Source: Chaetoderma sp. LZ-2023a (Eukaryota > Mollusca > Caudofoveata > Chaetodermatida > Chaetodermatidae). From it: a stretch of DNA of 64,000 bases. Made by a program: the position numbers and the translations under genes. Where the stretch lies: assembly GCA_034401795.1 (NCBI GenBank), contig CM067373.1, forward strand, positions 40,927,781 through 40,991,780, read 5' to 3'. Below the pieces are notes generated by a model. It worked only from the letters and a program-made list of their open reading frames with translations, had not been told where the DNA came from and made no database searches. Shown one piece after another: positions 1 to 11,774 of this stretch (the first letter of the stretch is position 1; each line of letters opens with the position of its first letter).

Positions 1-774
1 GTCTGAATTCTTACTGTTCTAGGTTCTTCAAATATATATGTAAAAGTCATCATCATTACCAGCAAGTTCCATCTCTCGTTCTCACCTGTAGACAGGTGTC
101 GGGGAATGAGAGGTACGCACATCATGGCCTGTATCAATCCTTCACTTAGCAACTTGATTCGCTATCTACACAATCCAGATTTCAAGTGTGCTAAAAATAC
201 CAAACTTGATAAAGATATATAATCCAACTTGACTGAAAGTTGTGGCTGCCTATCGCAATATCTGTCATTTAACTTTTTAATATATTTATGTGATGAATGA
301 TTATATTGTTTGACCTACTATCTGTATTTAGAGCAAAACCTGTTATTATCAGCTTGCATGTGTCAGTGTAAATGATGCGCAGACCCCGCCATTCATCTAC
401 CCGAGTGGGTTTGTAGTTGATGCCTTATAAATGGACTAGAGATTTTGATGAACACGTATAAGCAGAGAACATCCGTTTTTCCTTGCTAACTGTTTCCACA
501 GATGCCCCTGTGTAAAACAGAATATTATTTAAGTGTTAGTATTTATGATTCAGGTACACCAAATGTTTCGCAGCACTCTTACCGTCATGTACATACATAG
601 ATTTTCTCTGCAGGTGTATATGTATCATGAATGTACATATACATTTCTTTACAGGTGTGATAACAAGCCTGATCGATTGTTGCAATATTGACTACAACCT
701 ACAGATGTGCCTGAACTGGAATAATTTGTCTAGAAAATCAATAGCAGATCCTTAGCCAGAAAATATTGGTATCA
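1..774. other. unassigned non-coding DNA
   Basis: AT-rich sequence with no convincing reading frame, RNA gene or repeat that I recognise. It precedes a degenerate minisatellite. Confidence 0.5.
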
Positions 775-1085
775 AAAATCTGTTCATTTGGCACATGCCA
801 CCATGTCAAAATTTCTTAGTTAGGTAAATGACTCACTCCCTACCAAAATATGTTCAGTTGGTACATGACTCTACTAAAATATGTTAATTCTGTAAATGAC
901 TCTCTAAATATATCTTCGTTTGGTACATGACACCCTACCAAAATATGTTCATTTGGAACATGACTCCCTACCAATATTTGCTCCTTCGCTAAATGGCTCC
1001 TTAGCAAAATCTGTTCATATGGTACATGACTCCAGGTACGAAAATTTATTCATTCAATTCATGACTCCATAACAAAATCTGTTCG
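775..1085 (+). repeat. degenerate ~40-bp minisatellite
   Basis: A phrase of the form TGTTCATTTGGTACATGACT followed by CCCTACCAAAATA recurs about every 35-45 bases, roughly seven times, with many substitutions. The copies alternate between 'ggtacatgac' and 'gtaaatgac' variants. No coding role is seen. Confidence 0.6.
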
Positions 1086-1368
1086 GTCATATATGACACA
1101 GCAATGGTGAAGGTGGACAAAAAAGATTCTGGAGTGCTCTTGAGAAATGTCTAGTTGCAAACCAAGAGAAGAATATTTTATAATATCTACCACATGAACA
1201 CTTGGCTCTATACTTAAAACAATCATTCCAATGATAAATTTTCTAAATTTACTATGTAAAAATGTCAATTTTGTTGACCAATGTTGACCATTAATGGATG
1301 AGCCAGCTACAGGTATGCAGCTGGATGAGTGTTGTTATTGCTATCAGATGTCACTGACTGAGATATGC

Positions 1369-1428
1369 GCCGGATCGCGTTCAAAGATGCCGGATCACGT
1401 TCAAAGATGCCGGATCGCGTTCAAAGAT
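1369..1428 (+). repeat. 20-bp tandem repeat, three copies
   Basis: The 20-base unit GCCGGATCGCGTTCAAAGAT occurs three times head to tail. The middle copy has one change (CGCG to CACG, a CpG transition). The unit is GC-richer than its surroundings. Confidence 0.85.
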
Positions 1429-1584
1429 GCCGATGCTTAGGTTATGGGAACACCCTTTCTTGTGCTAAAATTTGAGTCAAATCAGATCATACTATTGCTG
1501 ACAAACAAAGACAAACCCAGATCCAACTTAACTCGATAAACCTCGGAAATTTGTTTAGGAAAATTTGATTTTTCTTATAGAAAA

Positions 1585-1745
1585 ACTCAATTTGCAGAAC
1601 AAGAAGACTATTCTTTAAAATATATCACTTGAATTACTGGCTCGGTTATCGCGCTCATTTCAGTGGTAAATTTTCAAAATTAGTCTTCTTTTGATCAGCA
1701 AATGGACATTTCACAATACCATATGCAGAACTCATTTTGGGACAG
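1585..1745. mobile_element. decayed copy of TTAA palindromic MITE
   Basis: Contains the two arms of the palindrome shared by the better copies at 1975 and 7325: a GACTGGCTCGGTTATCGAGCC-like centre, AAATTTTCAAAA, and a CTTCT...CTGCAAATGGACATTT distal arm. Several substitutions break the stem and no clear TTAA ends remain. Confidence 0.55.
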
Positions 1746-1974
1746 CTTGAGTGTCAAATGTTAAACCACCTTCCATGAGGGGCATTATATAGTATTCCTA
1801 TTAGTAGCAGTGAGATAAACTGAGACCTGACCTATATTCTGTAAAAGGTATGTCAGACTGACCTAGTTCTTGCTGGAGCACATTTTGTAAATACCTCTCT
1901 GGGCAACAGCTACATGCCAAGGCTTGTCAGGTCAGTCTATGATTTCGTCTAGCTCCATTTTAATTACACAATAT

Positions 1975-2178
1975 TTAACCCTTTAACACTCATATCAGCC
2001 AAAAACGGCTTCTGTAGTGTCTTGAGAAATGTCAATTTACAGACCAGACTATTTTTGAAAATTTTCCCACTGGAATGACTGGCGCGGTTATCGAATCAGT
2101 CATTCCACTGGTAAATTTTCAAAAATAGTGTTCTCTTGGTTTGCAAATGGATCTTTTCTTTGAGGGTTAAAGGGTTAA
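1975..2178. mobile_element. TTAA-flanked palindromic MITE
   Basis: Bounded by TTAA on both sides. Termini read CCCTTTAACACTC at the left and GAGGGTTAAAGGG at the right, imperfect inverted repeats. The centre is a long imperfect palindrome (ACTGGAATGACTGG to its complement) flanked by complementary AAATTTTCAAAAATAGT and distal CTTGAGAAATG / CTGCAAATGGA arms. TTAA target duplications with CCC..GGG termini are characteristic of piggyBac-type MITEs; that assignment is inference. The element has no ORF of its own. The same family recurs at 3592, 4817, 7325, 13318, 14294 and 23181. Confidence 0.75.
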
Positions 2179-2179
2179 C

Positions 2180-2700
2180 AGGGTATTTCTTACATCAGAA
2201 GAAACATGTCATATCCAGCTTGATTGTGGACAAAATGATAAACCGTATTCAGTGATTAAATAAACTGCCAGGCATATAACAAACATTGAGCATCACTCTA
2301 GAGTTGTGTCACTCTCATGTAGATGTCTCTGTTAGAAACGTAAACAAAGCCGATAGAATCTCTGTAGCTGTAGGCGAAGTATGAAAAGTAGGTCACACTG
2401 ACCTACATTTGCTACGCTACATACGTTAGGCCTACGATGCATGTATACACCAAGTTTGATTACTGTATATAAACTCTTGAAACGACAGCCTCGAATAAGC
2501 TTTTGTGCCAGCCCGCCCACCCGACCAACTGACTGACTGACTCAAGGGACATAGCGGCTTAGTGAGGTGCTACCTACAGATAAAGTGTTTAGAGAATTCA
2601 TACTCATGGCTAGCCAGTCAGATAGATCAACAGATTGACAAACAGACATACAGACCAAATTTTACTAGTTCTGAATCGTAACTAAGAATAAATTACATCT
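2180..2700. other. unassigned non-coding DNA
   Basis: No gene or recognised repeat. Short open frames here have no protein-like composition. Confidence 0.4.

Positions 2701-2703
<3 letters not shown>

Positions 2704-2779
<76 letters not shown>
2704..2779. repeat. (TA)n microsatellite
   Basis: An essentially perfect run of TA dinucleotides, about 38 copies. Self-complementary and able to form a cruciform. Confidence 0.98.
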
Positions 2780-2782
<3 letters not shown>

Positions 2783-3440
2783 TCAAGAATCAAAGTAATA
2801 TTACTGTGGATGAGGTTCAGTAAATGAATAGTTGTCTCCCTTATTACAATTAAGATGATGAGATTAGCTTAGTTATCTCCCCTGCTGTAAAAGCATATTT
2901 GAATGAAAGACCTCTATCTATCTCTGCCTGCTTGCTCACTTGCCTTGCCTGCCTGCCTGCCTGCCTCTCATGCACAAGCATGCGCTCAGAGGTGAACACG
3001 GTAAGCAATACAGTACATTCCTCATGCAGAACTAAACACACCTCACATATGACTGACCATATTAACCCGTTCAATCAAACACATCAGATATAGAAATATT
3101 GAGATTGATTGTATTAATAGATACAAGGTTAAATCTGGATGACATTGTCTTCCGGAGACACTACCTCTAGGGGAGAGGGTTCACAATTCAGCCTGTATTA
3201 AGACTAGGATTGTGGATATTATTACTGCTACAGCAGGACCAAGCTTCTTCAGCCACACTCATAAATCAGAGATTTGTGTCAGAAGCCATCAGCTGCCTGC
3301 AGATTAGTCTTATTACATCAAGATCAAGGCGCACTGGGACATCACACACTCAAATAGGGGATCAGCCAGTGCAACTCTATCCCTTTAACACTTTCAACGA
3401 CAAATCCAAGAAAATCTAGATTCTTTACGATATTAAACTT
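2780..3440. other. unassigned non-coding DNA with short (CCTG)n run
   Basis: Includes a CCTG/GCCT tetranucleotide run at about 2944-2968, which generates short artificial open frames on both strands. Nothing else is recognised. Confidence 0.5.
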
Positions 3441-3443
3441 ATT

Positions 3444-3535
3444 CTGTTGAATATTTTAAAATTAATTTGGCTGAAAGCCATTGCTGCCCTACTTCCAGTC
3501 AAATTTATTTTAATTAATTTTAAAATATTCAACAG
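3444..3535. repeat. palindrome, GTTGAATATTTT family
   Basis: Starts CTGTTGAATATTTTAAAATTAATTT and ends with the reverse complement. Its centre is imperfect ('gccattgctgccctacttcc'). This is a diverged member of a hairpin family whose better copies are at 14951, 27130, 30286 and 56311. Confidence 0.7.
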
Positions 3536-3591
3536 TTTTCCGGTATGACTTGCCTTGAAAATGAGATTTGGGGAATTCAGCGGTGAAAGGA

Positions 3592-3824
3592 TTAACCCTT
3601 TAACACTCATATCAGCCAAAATCAGCTTCTGCAGTTGTCTTGAGAAATGTCAACTGCAGACCAAAAGAATTTATTTAAATTTACTACGGGAATGACTGGC
3701 TCGATAACTGAGCCAGTCATTCCAGTGGAAAATTTTAAAAAATAGTCTTCTCTTGGTCTGCAAACGGACATATTTTATGAGAAAATTTAATTTTTAAAAA
3801 CACATTCGAGGGTTAAAGGATTAA
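3592..3824. mobile_element. TTAA-flanked palindromic MITE
   Basis: TTAA at both ends, terminal CCCTTTAACACTC and GAGGGTTAAAGGA, and an almost complete central hairpin (GACTGGCTCGataacTGAGCCAGTC core). Same family as 1975-2178. Further decayed pieces follow at 3868-4055, 4190-4310 and 4610-4725. Confidence 0.8.
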
Positions 3825-3867
3825 TGCTCAAGATTGCTCAAGAAAGTTTTTGGTTAATAAAAATCAT

Positions 3868-4055
3868 GACATTTTCAAGCCGAGAAGACACTTTTTGGAA
3901 ATTTATCACTGGAATGACTGGCTCAGTCACCGAAGCAGGCATTCCAGTGATAAATTTTCAAAAATACTCTTCGCTTGTCCTGCAAATGGACATTCCTCAA
4001 GACAATTGCAATGAAGGCTGGTTTAGCAGACTAATGACAATGAAGGGGTTAAGCT
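3868..4055. mobile_element. decayed TTAA palindromic MITE copy
   Basis: Carries the stem TTTATCACTGGAATGACTGG and its complement, then CTCTTCG...CTGCAAATGGACATT and a terminal GGGGTTAAG. The open frame across it is a by-product of the palindrome and not a gene. Confidence 0.65.
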
Positions 4056-4189
4056 TACTGTGGTTAATCTTCGAACATGCCATCGTGAGTAAAGCAGAGG
4101 AAAAGGTCCAATAATTTATGAAACACGAATTATATTTCTTTATTACAACATTTAACGTGGATATAACTCTTTTAGCCCTGATAATATTA

Positions 4190-4310
4190 TAACCGGTAAC
4201 CGAGCCAGCCATTCCACTGGTAAATTTCCAAAAATAATGTTCTCTTGGTCTGCAAATGAACATGGAAACGGATAGTTGACCACATGTAGCCATTAAACGG
4301 TTAGCCTTTC
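4190..4310. mobile_element. half copy of the TTAA palindromic MITE
   Basis: Only the right arm of the family is present (CGAGCCAGCCATTCCACTGG, TAAATTTCCAAAAATAATGT, TCTTGGTCTGCAAATG). A CGGTTA sits near its distal end. Confidence 0.6.
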
Positions 4311-4609
4311 CCCTAATATGCTTAAATCTCCAACAGAGTATTTCCTTATATATCAGGCCACATCTTTAACCCTTCAGCCCACACACATAAAAAAATGACA
4401 AACTCGGTTGTCGAGAATATTCTGTTCAAGAGTATCTCGAAGATAATTTAATTGGCAGCAATAGGTTCAAGTCAAACTGGTTTCTAAATATGCAACAATG
4501 TACCCTTGTTATCTTTTACGTCGTCTTGAAATCCAGACACATGAATTTAAAGGGTTAAAGGTCAAGTTTGAAAAAAATGTTTGAATTTCTGCTTAGTCAG
4601 CATCCATTT

Positions 4610-4725
4610 GAAGGCCCAGATAAGACTAACTTTGAAAACTTATTAACCAGAATGACTGGCTCAGTTATTGAGCCAGGCAATAACTGAGCCAGACATGCAA
4701 GTGATCAATTTAAAAAAAAATACAT
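4610..4725. mobile_element. decayed central part of the TTAA palindromic MITE
   Basis: Contains AATGACTGGCTCAGTTATTG followed by a partly duplicated AGCCAGGCAATAACTGAGCC and the second arm. The centre looks locally rearranged. Confidence 0.5.
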
Positions 4726-4816
4726 GGACGTTAAGTTAGTTTACAAAGGTGTATTATGTGTCATATTTAGCTATAATTGAGTTCTCATAAATATCTACTT
4801 ATAGCTTTCCATACTG

Positions 4817-5105
4817 CTAACCCTTTAATGGCCAAGCCGGCCAAAACCGGCCTTTGCAGTGGTCTTGAGGAATGTCCATTTGCAGGCCAAGAGAAGACTT
4901 CTTCTTTTCAATCGCTGGTATCACACTTGGAGAGCCGTAGAGAAGACTATTTTTGAAATTTTACCACTGGAAGGACTGGCTCGATCATCGAGCCAGTCCT
5001 TCCAGTGGTAAATTTTCAAAAATAGTCTTCTCTTGGCCTGCAAATGGACATTCAATAAGAACATTTTTAGATTTTCTTCACAAAATTTGACCATTAAAGA
5101 GTTAA
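4817..5105. mobile_element. TTAA-type palindromic MITE, subtype with GGCC arms
   Basis: Left end CTAACCCTTTAATGGCCAAG, right end CCATTAAAGAGTTAA. The centre is a long hairpin (ACTGGAAGGACTGGCTCGAT and its complement). The terminal stretch differs from the 1975 subtype: a short GGCCAAGCCGGCCAAAACCGG stretch replaces the ACACTCATATCAGCC segment. A partial second copy of the CATTTGCAGGCCAAGAGAAGAC arm is inserted, so the element may be a composite of two copies. Confidence 0.7.
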
Positions 5106-5765
5106 TTTAAGACCACATTAAAATATGTAGCACATATAAACCTACATGTATCACTCCTCACAAACCCAGAATGATTCTCAATGCTAGTCTCGCTCACACA
5201 TTAGCAGCCATTGACATTCCTATACCAGGGTGGGGCATTGACATTCCTATATGAAGGTGGGTCACATTGCAGTCTCCCTGTATGGTGGCTACAGTTCATT
5301 GCATCTTGTACAGCAGCTGTTAGGACTTGCAAGGGATATCTCACTACACATCTCATCAAGTTACTTGATCTGCAGTGTGCTACAGGGTGGTAGGAGATGT
5401 CCAGTATATGTGCTGAATAAGTGCATGGAAAGTAATTTTCAGGATGACCACCAAGGGACATATTGGATTTCATACTCAGACTGATTTTACTTAGGATCCT
5501 CCACAAATACTGCACTCAATGAATTTCACATGTCAAAGCTGCAGAGTCAGCTGTCCTACGGTAAATGACTACCTGGTAGCCATAGTTAAGATTTTACATC
5601 TAGACCAATTTTGACAGCTCATCAACTCATACAAATTATGATTCCGACAAAACTTCAAAAAAATCTGCCAAATTTACAAGGAGATATCCCATGGAAAGAC
5701 AGCCAGCTCTGGTGACCATTTCGGATTTTACGTTCGCATCATCACTAATGGATTTCTAACGTTTA
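5106..5765. other. unassigned non-coding DNA
   Basis: A ~27-bp unit beginning CATTGACATTCCTATA is duplicated at 5209-5261. Overlapping open frames at 5201-5515 show no recognisable domain. Confidence 0.4.
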
Positions 5766-5767
5766 AA

Positions 5768-6190
5768 ACAAGAGGCCCAAGGGGGCCTGTATCACTGCCC
5801 TGGAACAGAGGCATTTCAACTAGAAAGGTTACTATCGCCTTTACGTAGTATGCTAAGATTTGACGAGAACCACAACAAGAACAAGGATACGTCCTACCAA
5901 ATTTGGTTAAAATTGGTCCAGTTTCCCATTGCTTTAGAAGACAATTAACAACACAAGCATATTGGTGCATGGGTGTTTTTGCCAGTAAAAAAATCCATGA
6001 TGGCTACAAACCCATTTTCTCCGATAATTTTGAGTCGCACATTTGAAATCAGCATATCCAAAAAACAATTTCTGCTTCAAAATCCATCGAATAAAAAATC
6101 CAATATGGCCACCAAACGCATTCCATTTTGATTTTCATGAAGGCTGTCTAGTTTTAAATTTTTCAGCAAGAGCCAAATTGCGAATGGATT
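5768..6190 (+). mobile_element. Helitron/pearl-like repeat fragment
   Basis: Begins ACAAGAGGCCCAAGGGGGCC TGTATCAC, the same 5' end as the elements at 18521, 21131 and 25080. The interior contains the typical phrases 'aaaatccatgatggc' and 'aatatggccaccaaacg'. The CAGGTGAGCTAA 3' end is missing, so the copy is truncated. Confidence 0.65.
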
Positions 6191-7139
6191 TGTGATGTGT
6201 CATTCAGCTTAAAGGCTACAGAGAGTCATTCCATGGAAGTGAAATGGCCGAATGGATTTTGCATCAAGACAAATCTTGAGAAACATCTTCCCCATAACAC
6301 ACAAGATGAATTTACAAAGTTTTTAATCAATCTTCTTCTTTGGACATGTACTGTGACAGCTGGATATCCCCGAATCCCAGCTGAAAGAAGATCTCAGGTG
6401 TAGATCTCAAACAGGCATTAGTTAAGTACCATGTACACTACAGTTTTGCTATCTGTAGTCTGGACATAATTCTGTTGTCGAAAGATGTTTAGTAGAGGTC
6501 ATTCTTGCATAATATGTCTTGCAGTAATGCTCCCATTAGCCTAATTACAAATGACTGTGTCTCCTCAAATGTTGAATTTACAAAATAAATGGTATTGCAA
6601 ACGGTTGTGGCCACATCTTAGGTGAAAAACTATAACATGGTCTGTCCTGCTGAGTTGGTGGATACAGTCATCAAGGTTGTAAGTTGGATGTTCGCTGAGC
6701 CACTTCTTATGGATCTTGCCTTTATTGTCGCTTTAGATTCGTTATTTGATATGTATTTCTGGTAGATGCAAGCTTCATCAAATCTTTGCAAACCTGTCTG
6801 CTTTTTCCTTTCCTTGAATCCCACAGTGAGCATAAGAATGCAGTGTAACACAGAATGCACCAACATTTGTTTGAACATATCTACAGAAGATCTCAGGGGA
6901 GCAGAGTTTTTATGGTATTTCAACATATTCAGAAGAGAACAATTGTCTATGAAAAACACAACTCTGTTACACTATTTGTCTCTTGATTATCTCATAAAAC
7001 GTGAAAAGCCATGTCACTGAAGTATACCAGTTGAAGGACGGAATTAAGATGCCTGACTGGTGCAGTGCCTCCTATTTATAGGCCACGGGACCTGGCAAGG
7101 GTCCCTGCTACTTAGCTAATTAGCATGTGAAAAGAATGA
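6191..7139. other. unassigned non-coding DNA
   Basis: Open frames at 6197-6403, 6630-6959 and 6766-7020 have no recognisable motif, no splice-site support and overlap on opposite strands. I do not call genes here. Confidence 0.4.
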
Positions 7140-7324
7140 AAATCACAACCATGAATATCCAAGGATTGTCCATGCTTGGTAAAGCAGGAAAACCATGGAT
7201 AAACACACACTTTTAAAGTCCATGATTATCCTTACTTGTACATGCTTGGTAAACCAGGCTTTTATAAACAAGGAAAGGGATGGACACTCATGGACGTTAC
7301 AAATATGAACTGATAATTTTCACT
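7140..7324. repeat. CCATG word cluster
   Basis: Repeats short phrases such as ATCCAAGGATTGTCCATGC, TTGGTAAACCAG and TCCATGATTATCC without a fixed period. Similar wording is found at 10190-10323 and 11775-11860, so these may be pieces of one dispersed simple-sequence family related to the 34-bp array at 11854. Confidence 0.5.
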
Positions 7325-7570
7325 TTAACCCTATAACCCTTGAATTTGTGCAAGAAAATGTTAATTTTAATCTTCTCATAGAAAATGTCCATTTGCAGAC
7401 CAACAGAAAATAATTTTTGACAATTTACCACTGGAATGACTGGCTCGGTTATCGAGCCAGGCATTCAAGTGGTAAATTAAAAAAAATAGTCTTCTCTTGG
7501 TCTGCAAATGGACTTTTCTCAAGACCACTGCAGAAGCCGTTTTTGGCTGATATGAGTGTTAAAGGGTTAA
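7325..7570. mobile_element. TTAA-flanked palindromic MITE, well preserved
   Basis: TTAA ends, left CCCTATAACCCTTGAATTTG, right GAGTGTTAAAGGG. The centre is GACTGGCTCGGTTATCGAGCC inside a stem that continues through ACCACTGGAAT, AAATT and the CTTCTCTTGGTCTGCAAATGGAC arms. The right terminal segment ('GCCGTTTTTGGCTGATATGAGTG') matches the left terminal segment of the copy at 1975, showing that the two ends are interchangeable between copies. Confidence 0.82.
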
Positions 7571-7635
7571 AAGTCCATGATTATCCCTATTTGTTCATGG
7601 AGTTAAAATAAGTCTGAGCTAAATTGATCTCGTGA

Positions 7636-8757
7636 TAGGCTTGCGCGATTTTTCGATTTAATCACGAAGTTCGATTTATTTTTTAAATCACGATTTTTAC
7701 GATGTAATTGAGGAAAAATCGAAAAATCGTCAAAAATTTCATGTTATTTTAAAATCTGAAGTGTGGACTTTTCCGTCGCATTTTATCAGTACATGAATAC
7801 AATTAAAATCGATTCACGCCTGTGTTCCTTGTGTTTATATCCCGCCATACTAATCACAACACAAAGCGCTACAATAAACAAGTTAACAATAGCTAGGTAA
7901 CACCTTTGTCATTGAGAAAACCAGCTAGTTACTCCGTCCAATCGCCATATAATTTTCTTTCTTTCGCTGCAGACCCTGAGTCTGTCGTGAAATGCCAAGT
8001 ATATACTTAGTTGCAGAGTGTTAGGCAATCAGTGAGCATAATTCTTTTTAATTCTTGAGTTAGCAATTTCAGGCAGTGTACTAATTTTTTCTTTTTGATT
8101 CGGTTGTCGTGTCAAATTAAAGAAAATAAAGAAACAGCATTCCAGATTGTTTGATTTTGAACTGTGCGTTCTGTTGATTACTCTTAAATGTAAATCGTAC
8201 ATTCTGAAAGCAACTATAAACTGCACGAAAGGACGAGTTTATACCGTTACACTCGTACCTACTCAAAGCTAAAGTCCTATGTATGTGGATTGCGCAGTAT
8301 TTTCCCGGGTACTAGCGTATTAGCATATTAGGGTCTTCCCGTTACTCAGGTAATGACCTAAACTCGTCATACAAAGGGAGGCTATAAGCGGAAGCTGATA
8401 CATCGTGTAATTTTTATTTTTTTTCTCGGCAACATTTTATCTCAAATTTTGATGAAACAAATAATGTTTATTAAACTATACGCAATATTTAAGCGGTCCC
8501 AATTAATAATTTCGCTCCTGCGATGATGGATATAATGTATACATTAAACATAGACGTAGGATGGTAAGAATTCGTCGCATGAAAATGTGTTCTAATTTCG
8601 TGATATTTTTGTCTCATTTATTTCAACGTTTTCTAGAAACAAGTCACGTTACCCCGGTTTATACTTTTGGGAATTTGGACCCACGATTTAATCGAAAATC
8701 ACAATTTTTTATATAAAATCGATCGCGATGTTTCAAAGCAAAAATCGCGCAAGCCTA
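7636..8757. mobile_element. non-autonomous hAT-type element, copy A (1122 bp)
   Basis: Perfect terminal inverted repeats: TAGGCTTGCGCGATTTTT at the left, AAAAATCGCGCAAGCCTA at the right. Exact 8-bp target duplication TCTCGTGA at 7628-7635 and 8758-8765. Eight-base duplications are the hallmark of the hAT superfamily; the class call follows from that. Subterminal regions are rich in ATCG/CGAT words (ATCGAAAAATCG). No transposase ORF is present. A second copy in the opposite orientation lies at 45374-46498. Confidence 0.92.
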
Positions 8758-9049
8758 TCTCGTGACATTCTAAATTGGCGGGAAATTTAAGTCTGTCTGA
8801 AGATATTCAGTGCATTATATACATGTATATTGTATTATGAGCCATTTGAAAATGCTGACACAACTGTTAGATAGAGTACTTAGAACTAGTAACCGTATAA
8901 TAATAATAATAATTATGTATTGGGAGGTATGTATTTTATTGATTTGCTGAAATTCATTAGCAGTTACCAGTTTTGGTAAATATTCTTAAGCTCTATAGTA
9001 ATGCAGTGACCAGACTTTCTAGTTTCTAATACATCTATTACCATCATTT

Positions 9050-9985
9050 CTCGACTAAAGGCCACCCTTGAATATAGGACGCTGTCCCAAATTTGACCAA
9101 AATCCGCGCAAAAAACTCTTGTATTTAACTATAAGATGCTGTTAAATTTAGAAAAACGTACCTTTAAAAAATTGAAAATTGGTATAAAAAATTACCATCA
9201 CTCGGCACTATGTTTAATGTCTGCCTAAAAATATAATGGTGGAAGAGCAATTATTAAATAGGACCGCCTAAATATCACGTATCTTCAATAAAGATTGTTT
9301 ATTACATTAAAACCAATCTAATTTTGGCATAAAATGTCGCCTTGAAAATATAGAAATCATGTGACATTAGGAATGTGGTAAGATAGTCGCTAGTTGTAAT
9401 GGCCCTTTTGCGTTTGGAGGCGGTGTGTGATCTTATGCGCTAACGGGAGTTGGTTATCTGACTCTTTTGCGATTGGAGGCGCTGTGTAATCTTATGCGCT
9501 AACAGGAGTTGGTTATCAAACGGGTATGGGAACATTCAGTTCCTATTGCGCAATGATAATATACAGCAATTTCCAAGTCCAGAATATTTAGACCCGAGTA
9601 GTCGCTCTAATTAGAATAAAGATCTTTTGCGATTGGAGGCGAATAACATGATTTATACAGGTATCTTTTCTGGACACCATTTTATGTCAAATTCTGGATT
9701 AATTTTGATGTAATAAGTGATATTTATTAAAGAATAAGCAATATTTAGGCGCCCCAATTTAATAATTTCACTTCCACTTCATGTTTTTGGAGTATACATT
9801 AAACATAGTCGTCAGGCGGCGCGAATTCTCTACCGTAACATTTAGTTCAATTTCTGTCGTATAATCTTTGACATTTTAAGAAAAATTTGGACCCAAAAAT
9901 GTGCTCAAGGAATGTTCTCGATTATAGGATGCACCCCCCCCCACCCCTTCCTATAACATGTAATTTGGGGAAAAACCTGCATCCT
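9050..9985. mobile_element. composite non-autonomous element sharing interior with the hAT copies
   Basis: Starts near GACTAAAGGCCACCC and ends near GCATCCTTTAGT, giving weak ACTAAAGG terminal inverted repeats. Sub-terminal 'tataggac/tataggatgca' words occur at both ends. The interior holds diverged versions of hAT copy A segments (ACATTAAACATAG, AATATTTAGGCG, AAAATGTCGCC). A 59-62-bp direct repeat (CTTTTGCGATTGGAGGCG...GGAGTTGGTTATC) occurs at 9403-9523, with a third partial copy near 9623. I see no convincing target duplication, so the boundaries are approximate. Confidence 0.5.
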
Positions 9986-10323
9986 TTAGTAAAATTTCTA
10001 TGTTAATCTCTGGTTATAACAACAATGCATTTGCATCAATCAGGGTATATCATACAGTGTTAATGTGCTACTGAAATTATATTTGTTATCCTTTATTAGC
10101 TCACCTGTCAAAATATCACTATCTCTAAGATGTCTAATTTTAGGCCTGAAATAAGGTCATTATCGAACATCTGACTACTTATAAAGTGAAAGTTCATGAT
10201 TATCTATGAAAATTCATCCATGTTTCACCTATAGGTAAAATATGAAATGAAAGTCCATGACAATTCATGCTCAAATAAAGCAGTGACTGTCTACATAAAG
10301 TCCTTGATCGTCCATGCTGCAAG

Positions 10324-11774
10324 TAGAGCTGGGTAGTCTGACGCTAGTACCGTGGGGACCGCGGTATACCGTGAACCGATACCGGGACCATTGACATTTC
10401 CAAATACCGTGAATACCGTCCATAATGTTTGAGCAATATTTGAGAAATAGATCCATAAAATCTGACTTGACCAAGGGTAAATAGGTGCTAATAGTGCCAA
10501 AAATACAGGCATCCCTAACCATTAGCCAAGTCGAGGTGAAAGGGTCATTGTAAAAAACAAACATCAAGACGTCAATTACAAAATAATGACAGGCAGAATT
10601 GTATGTCAAACGTATGTCTTGAAAGTCTCACGGTAAAATTGCTTTATTTAAAACATCTAAACTCATTCTCTGGGCATCCGCCGGTAGTAATTACACTATA
10701 ATATATTCCCTATTCCCGTTTCTATTATTTGTAATTTATTACTCCAAGCATTTTGTCACCGAACAAACACGCTAGAATAACAAAATAACATACAAACTGC
10801 GTGCTATTCAAACACAACAGCAATCTCGCAAAGACGTATCTGATTGGTTGTTCATGAACTAGACCGTGGGAAAATACATTATTACGCTGAATTTATCAAT
10901 GAAAATTTACTAAAACATAGTATTTGTTCTTGCCATTTTGATCACGTGCTAATTTATTAACAACGAGTAGCTTTGAAGCCGTTATTTTTTATTTTTCTGG
11001 CTTGTTTTAAGAAATTTCTTTAAGGATTAAATCCAGTTTAAGTAACGACACCTAAAAATTATAGTGTTTTCGTTTTTGCAATTCATTTTTCAACTGGCTA
11101 CACGTCGGAAGTTCGCGGAAATAGCTTTTTACACGCATTGTTCACGTGAAGCATGGCGAGTAACGAGTCTGCACATCGGGTAATCGGTAATTATCAGAAG
11201 CTTTGGAATCGGCTATATTCAATGTCATGTTATATGCATGTGTATATAGGCCTGTTTTCGCGAGTAACCGAATATACGACTCCAACAGAAATAAGAGAGT
11301 ACAACACTGGCCTCGTTTAAATACTCGTGGATTTTGTCTGGACTGTTTATCAACGTGCTCGACTGCCAAAATAAAATTTACTATTTGCTAGTCGCACGCA
11401 TTAATAGCAAGAACAATCCAGATTGAAAATAGCGCGCTCCAATGTCTCAAACAGCGGGTTATAGTTAGCGAGTCGACCACACACTTTGACCCCTATTCCC
11501 GTGAATGATATTATGTCAATAAAAATAGTGACCTAATAAAATCGTGAAACTAAAGTCGCAATAGCCATAATGTTTTTCTTCTCTAAATCAGAAAGCCAAT
11601 TTATTTATTTTACCTATATTTACCGTTGATTGGAGATGGAAATGAAAAGGAAATGAAAAAAATTGTTCTAATTTCGTGGCATGCCTCAACCTCAGATGAC
11701 GGTATACCCTGGTACCGCGGTATTTTTTCATGGTACCGATACCGTCATGTAAATGTCAATATCGCCCAGCTCTA
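10324..11774. mobile_element. non-autonomous hAT-type element (1451 bp)
   Basis: Ends TAGAGCTGGG at the left and CCCAGCTCTA at the right. An exact 8-bp target duplication GCTGCAAG sits at 10316-10323 and 11775-11782. Both subterminal regions contain the inverted phrase GGTATACC / TACCGCGGTA with CCGATACCG. No transposase is visible; short open frames in the left part have no known domain. It inserted into a CCATG-word region, as the flanks match across the insertion. Confidence 0.93.

Noticed and set aside
3997..4293. 98-codon minus-strand gene
   Set aside because: It is composed of two TTAA MITE arms; no independent support.
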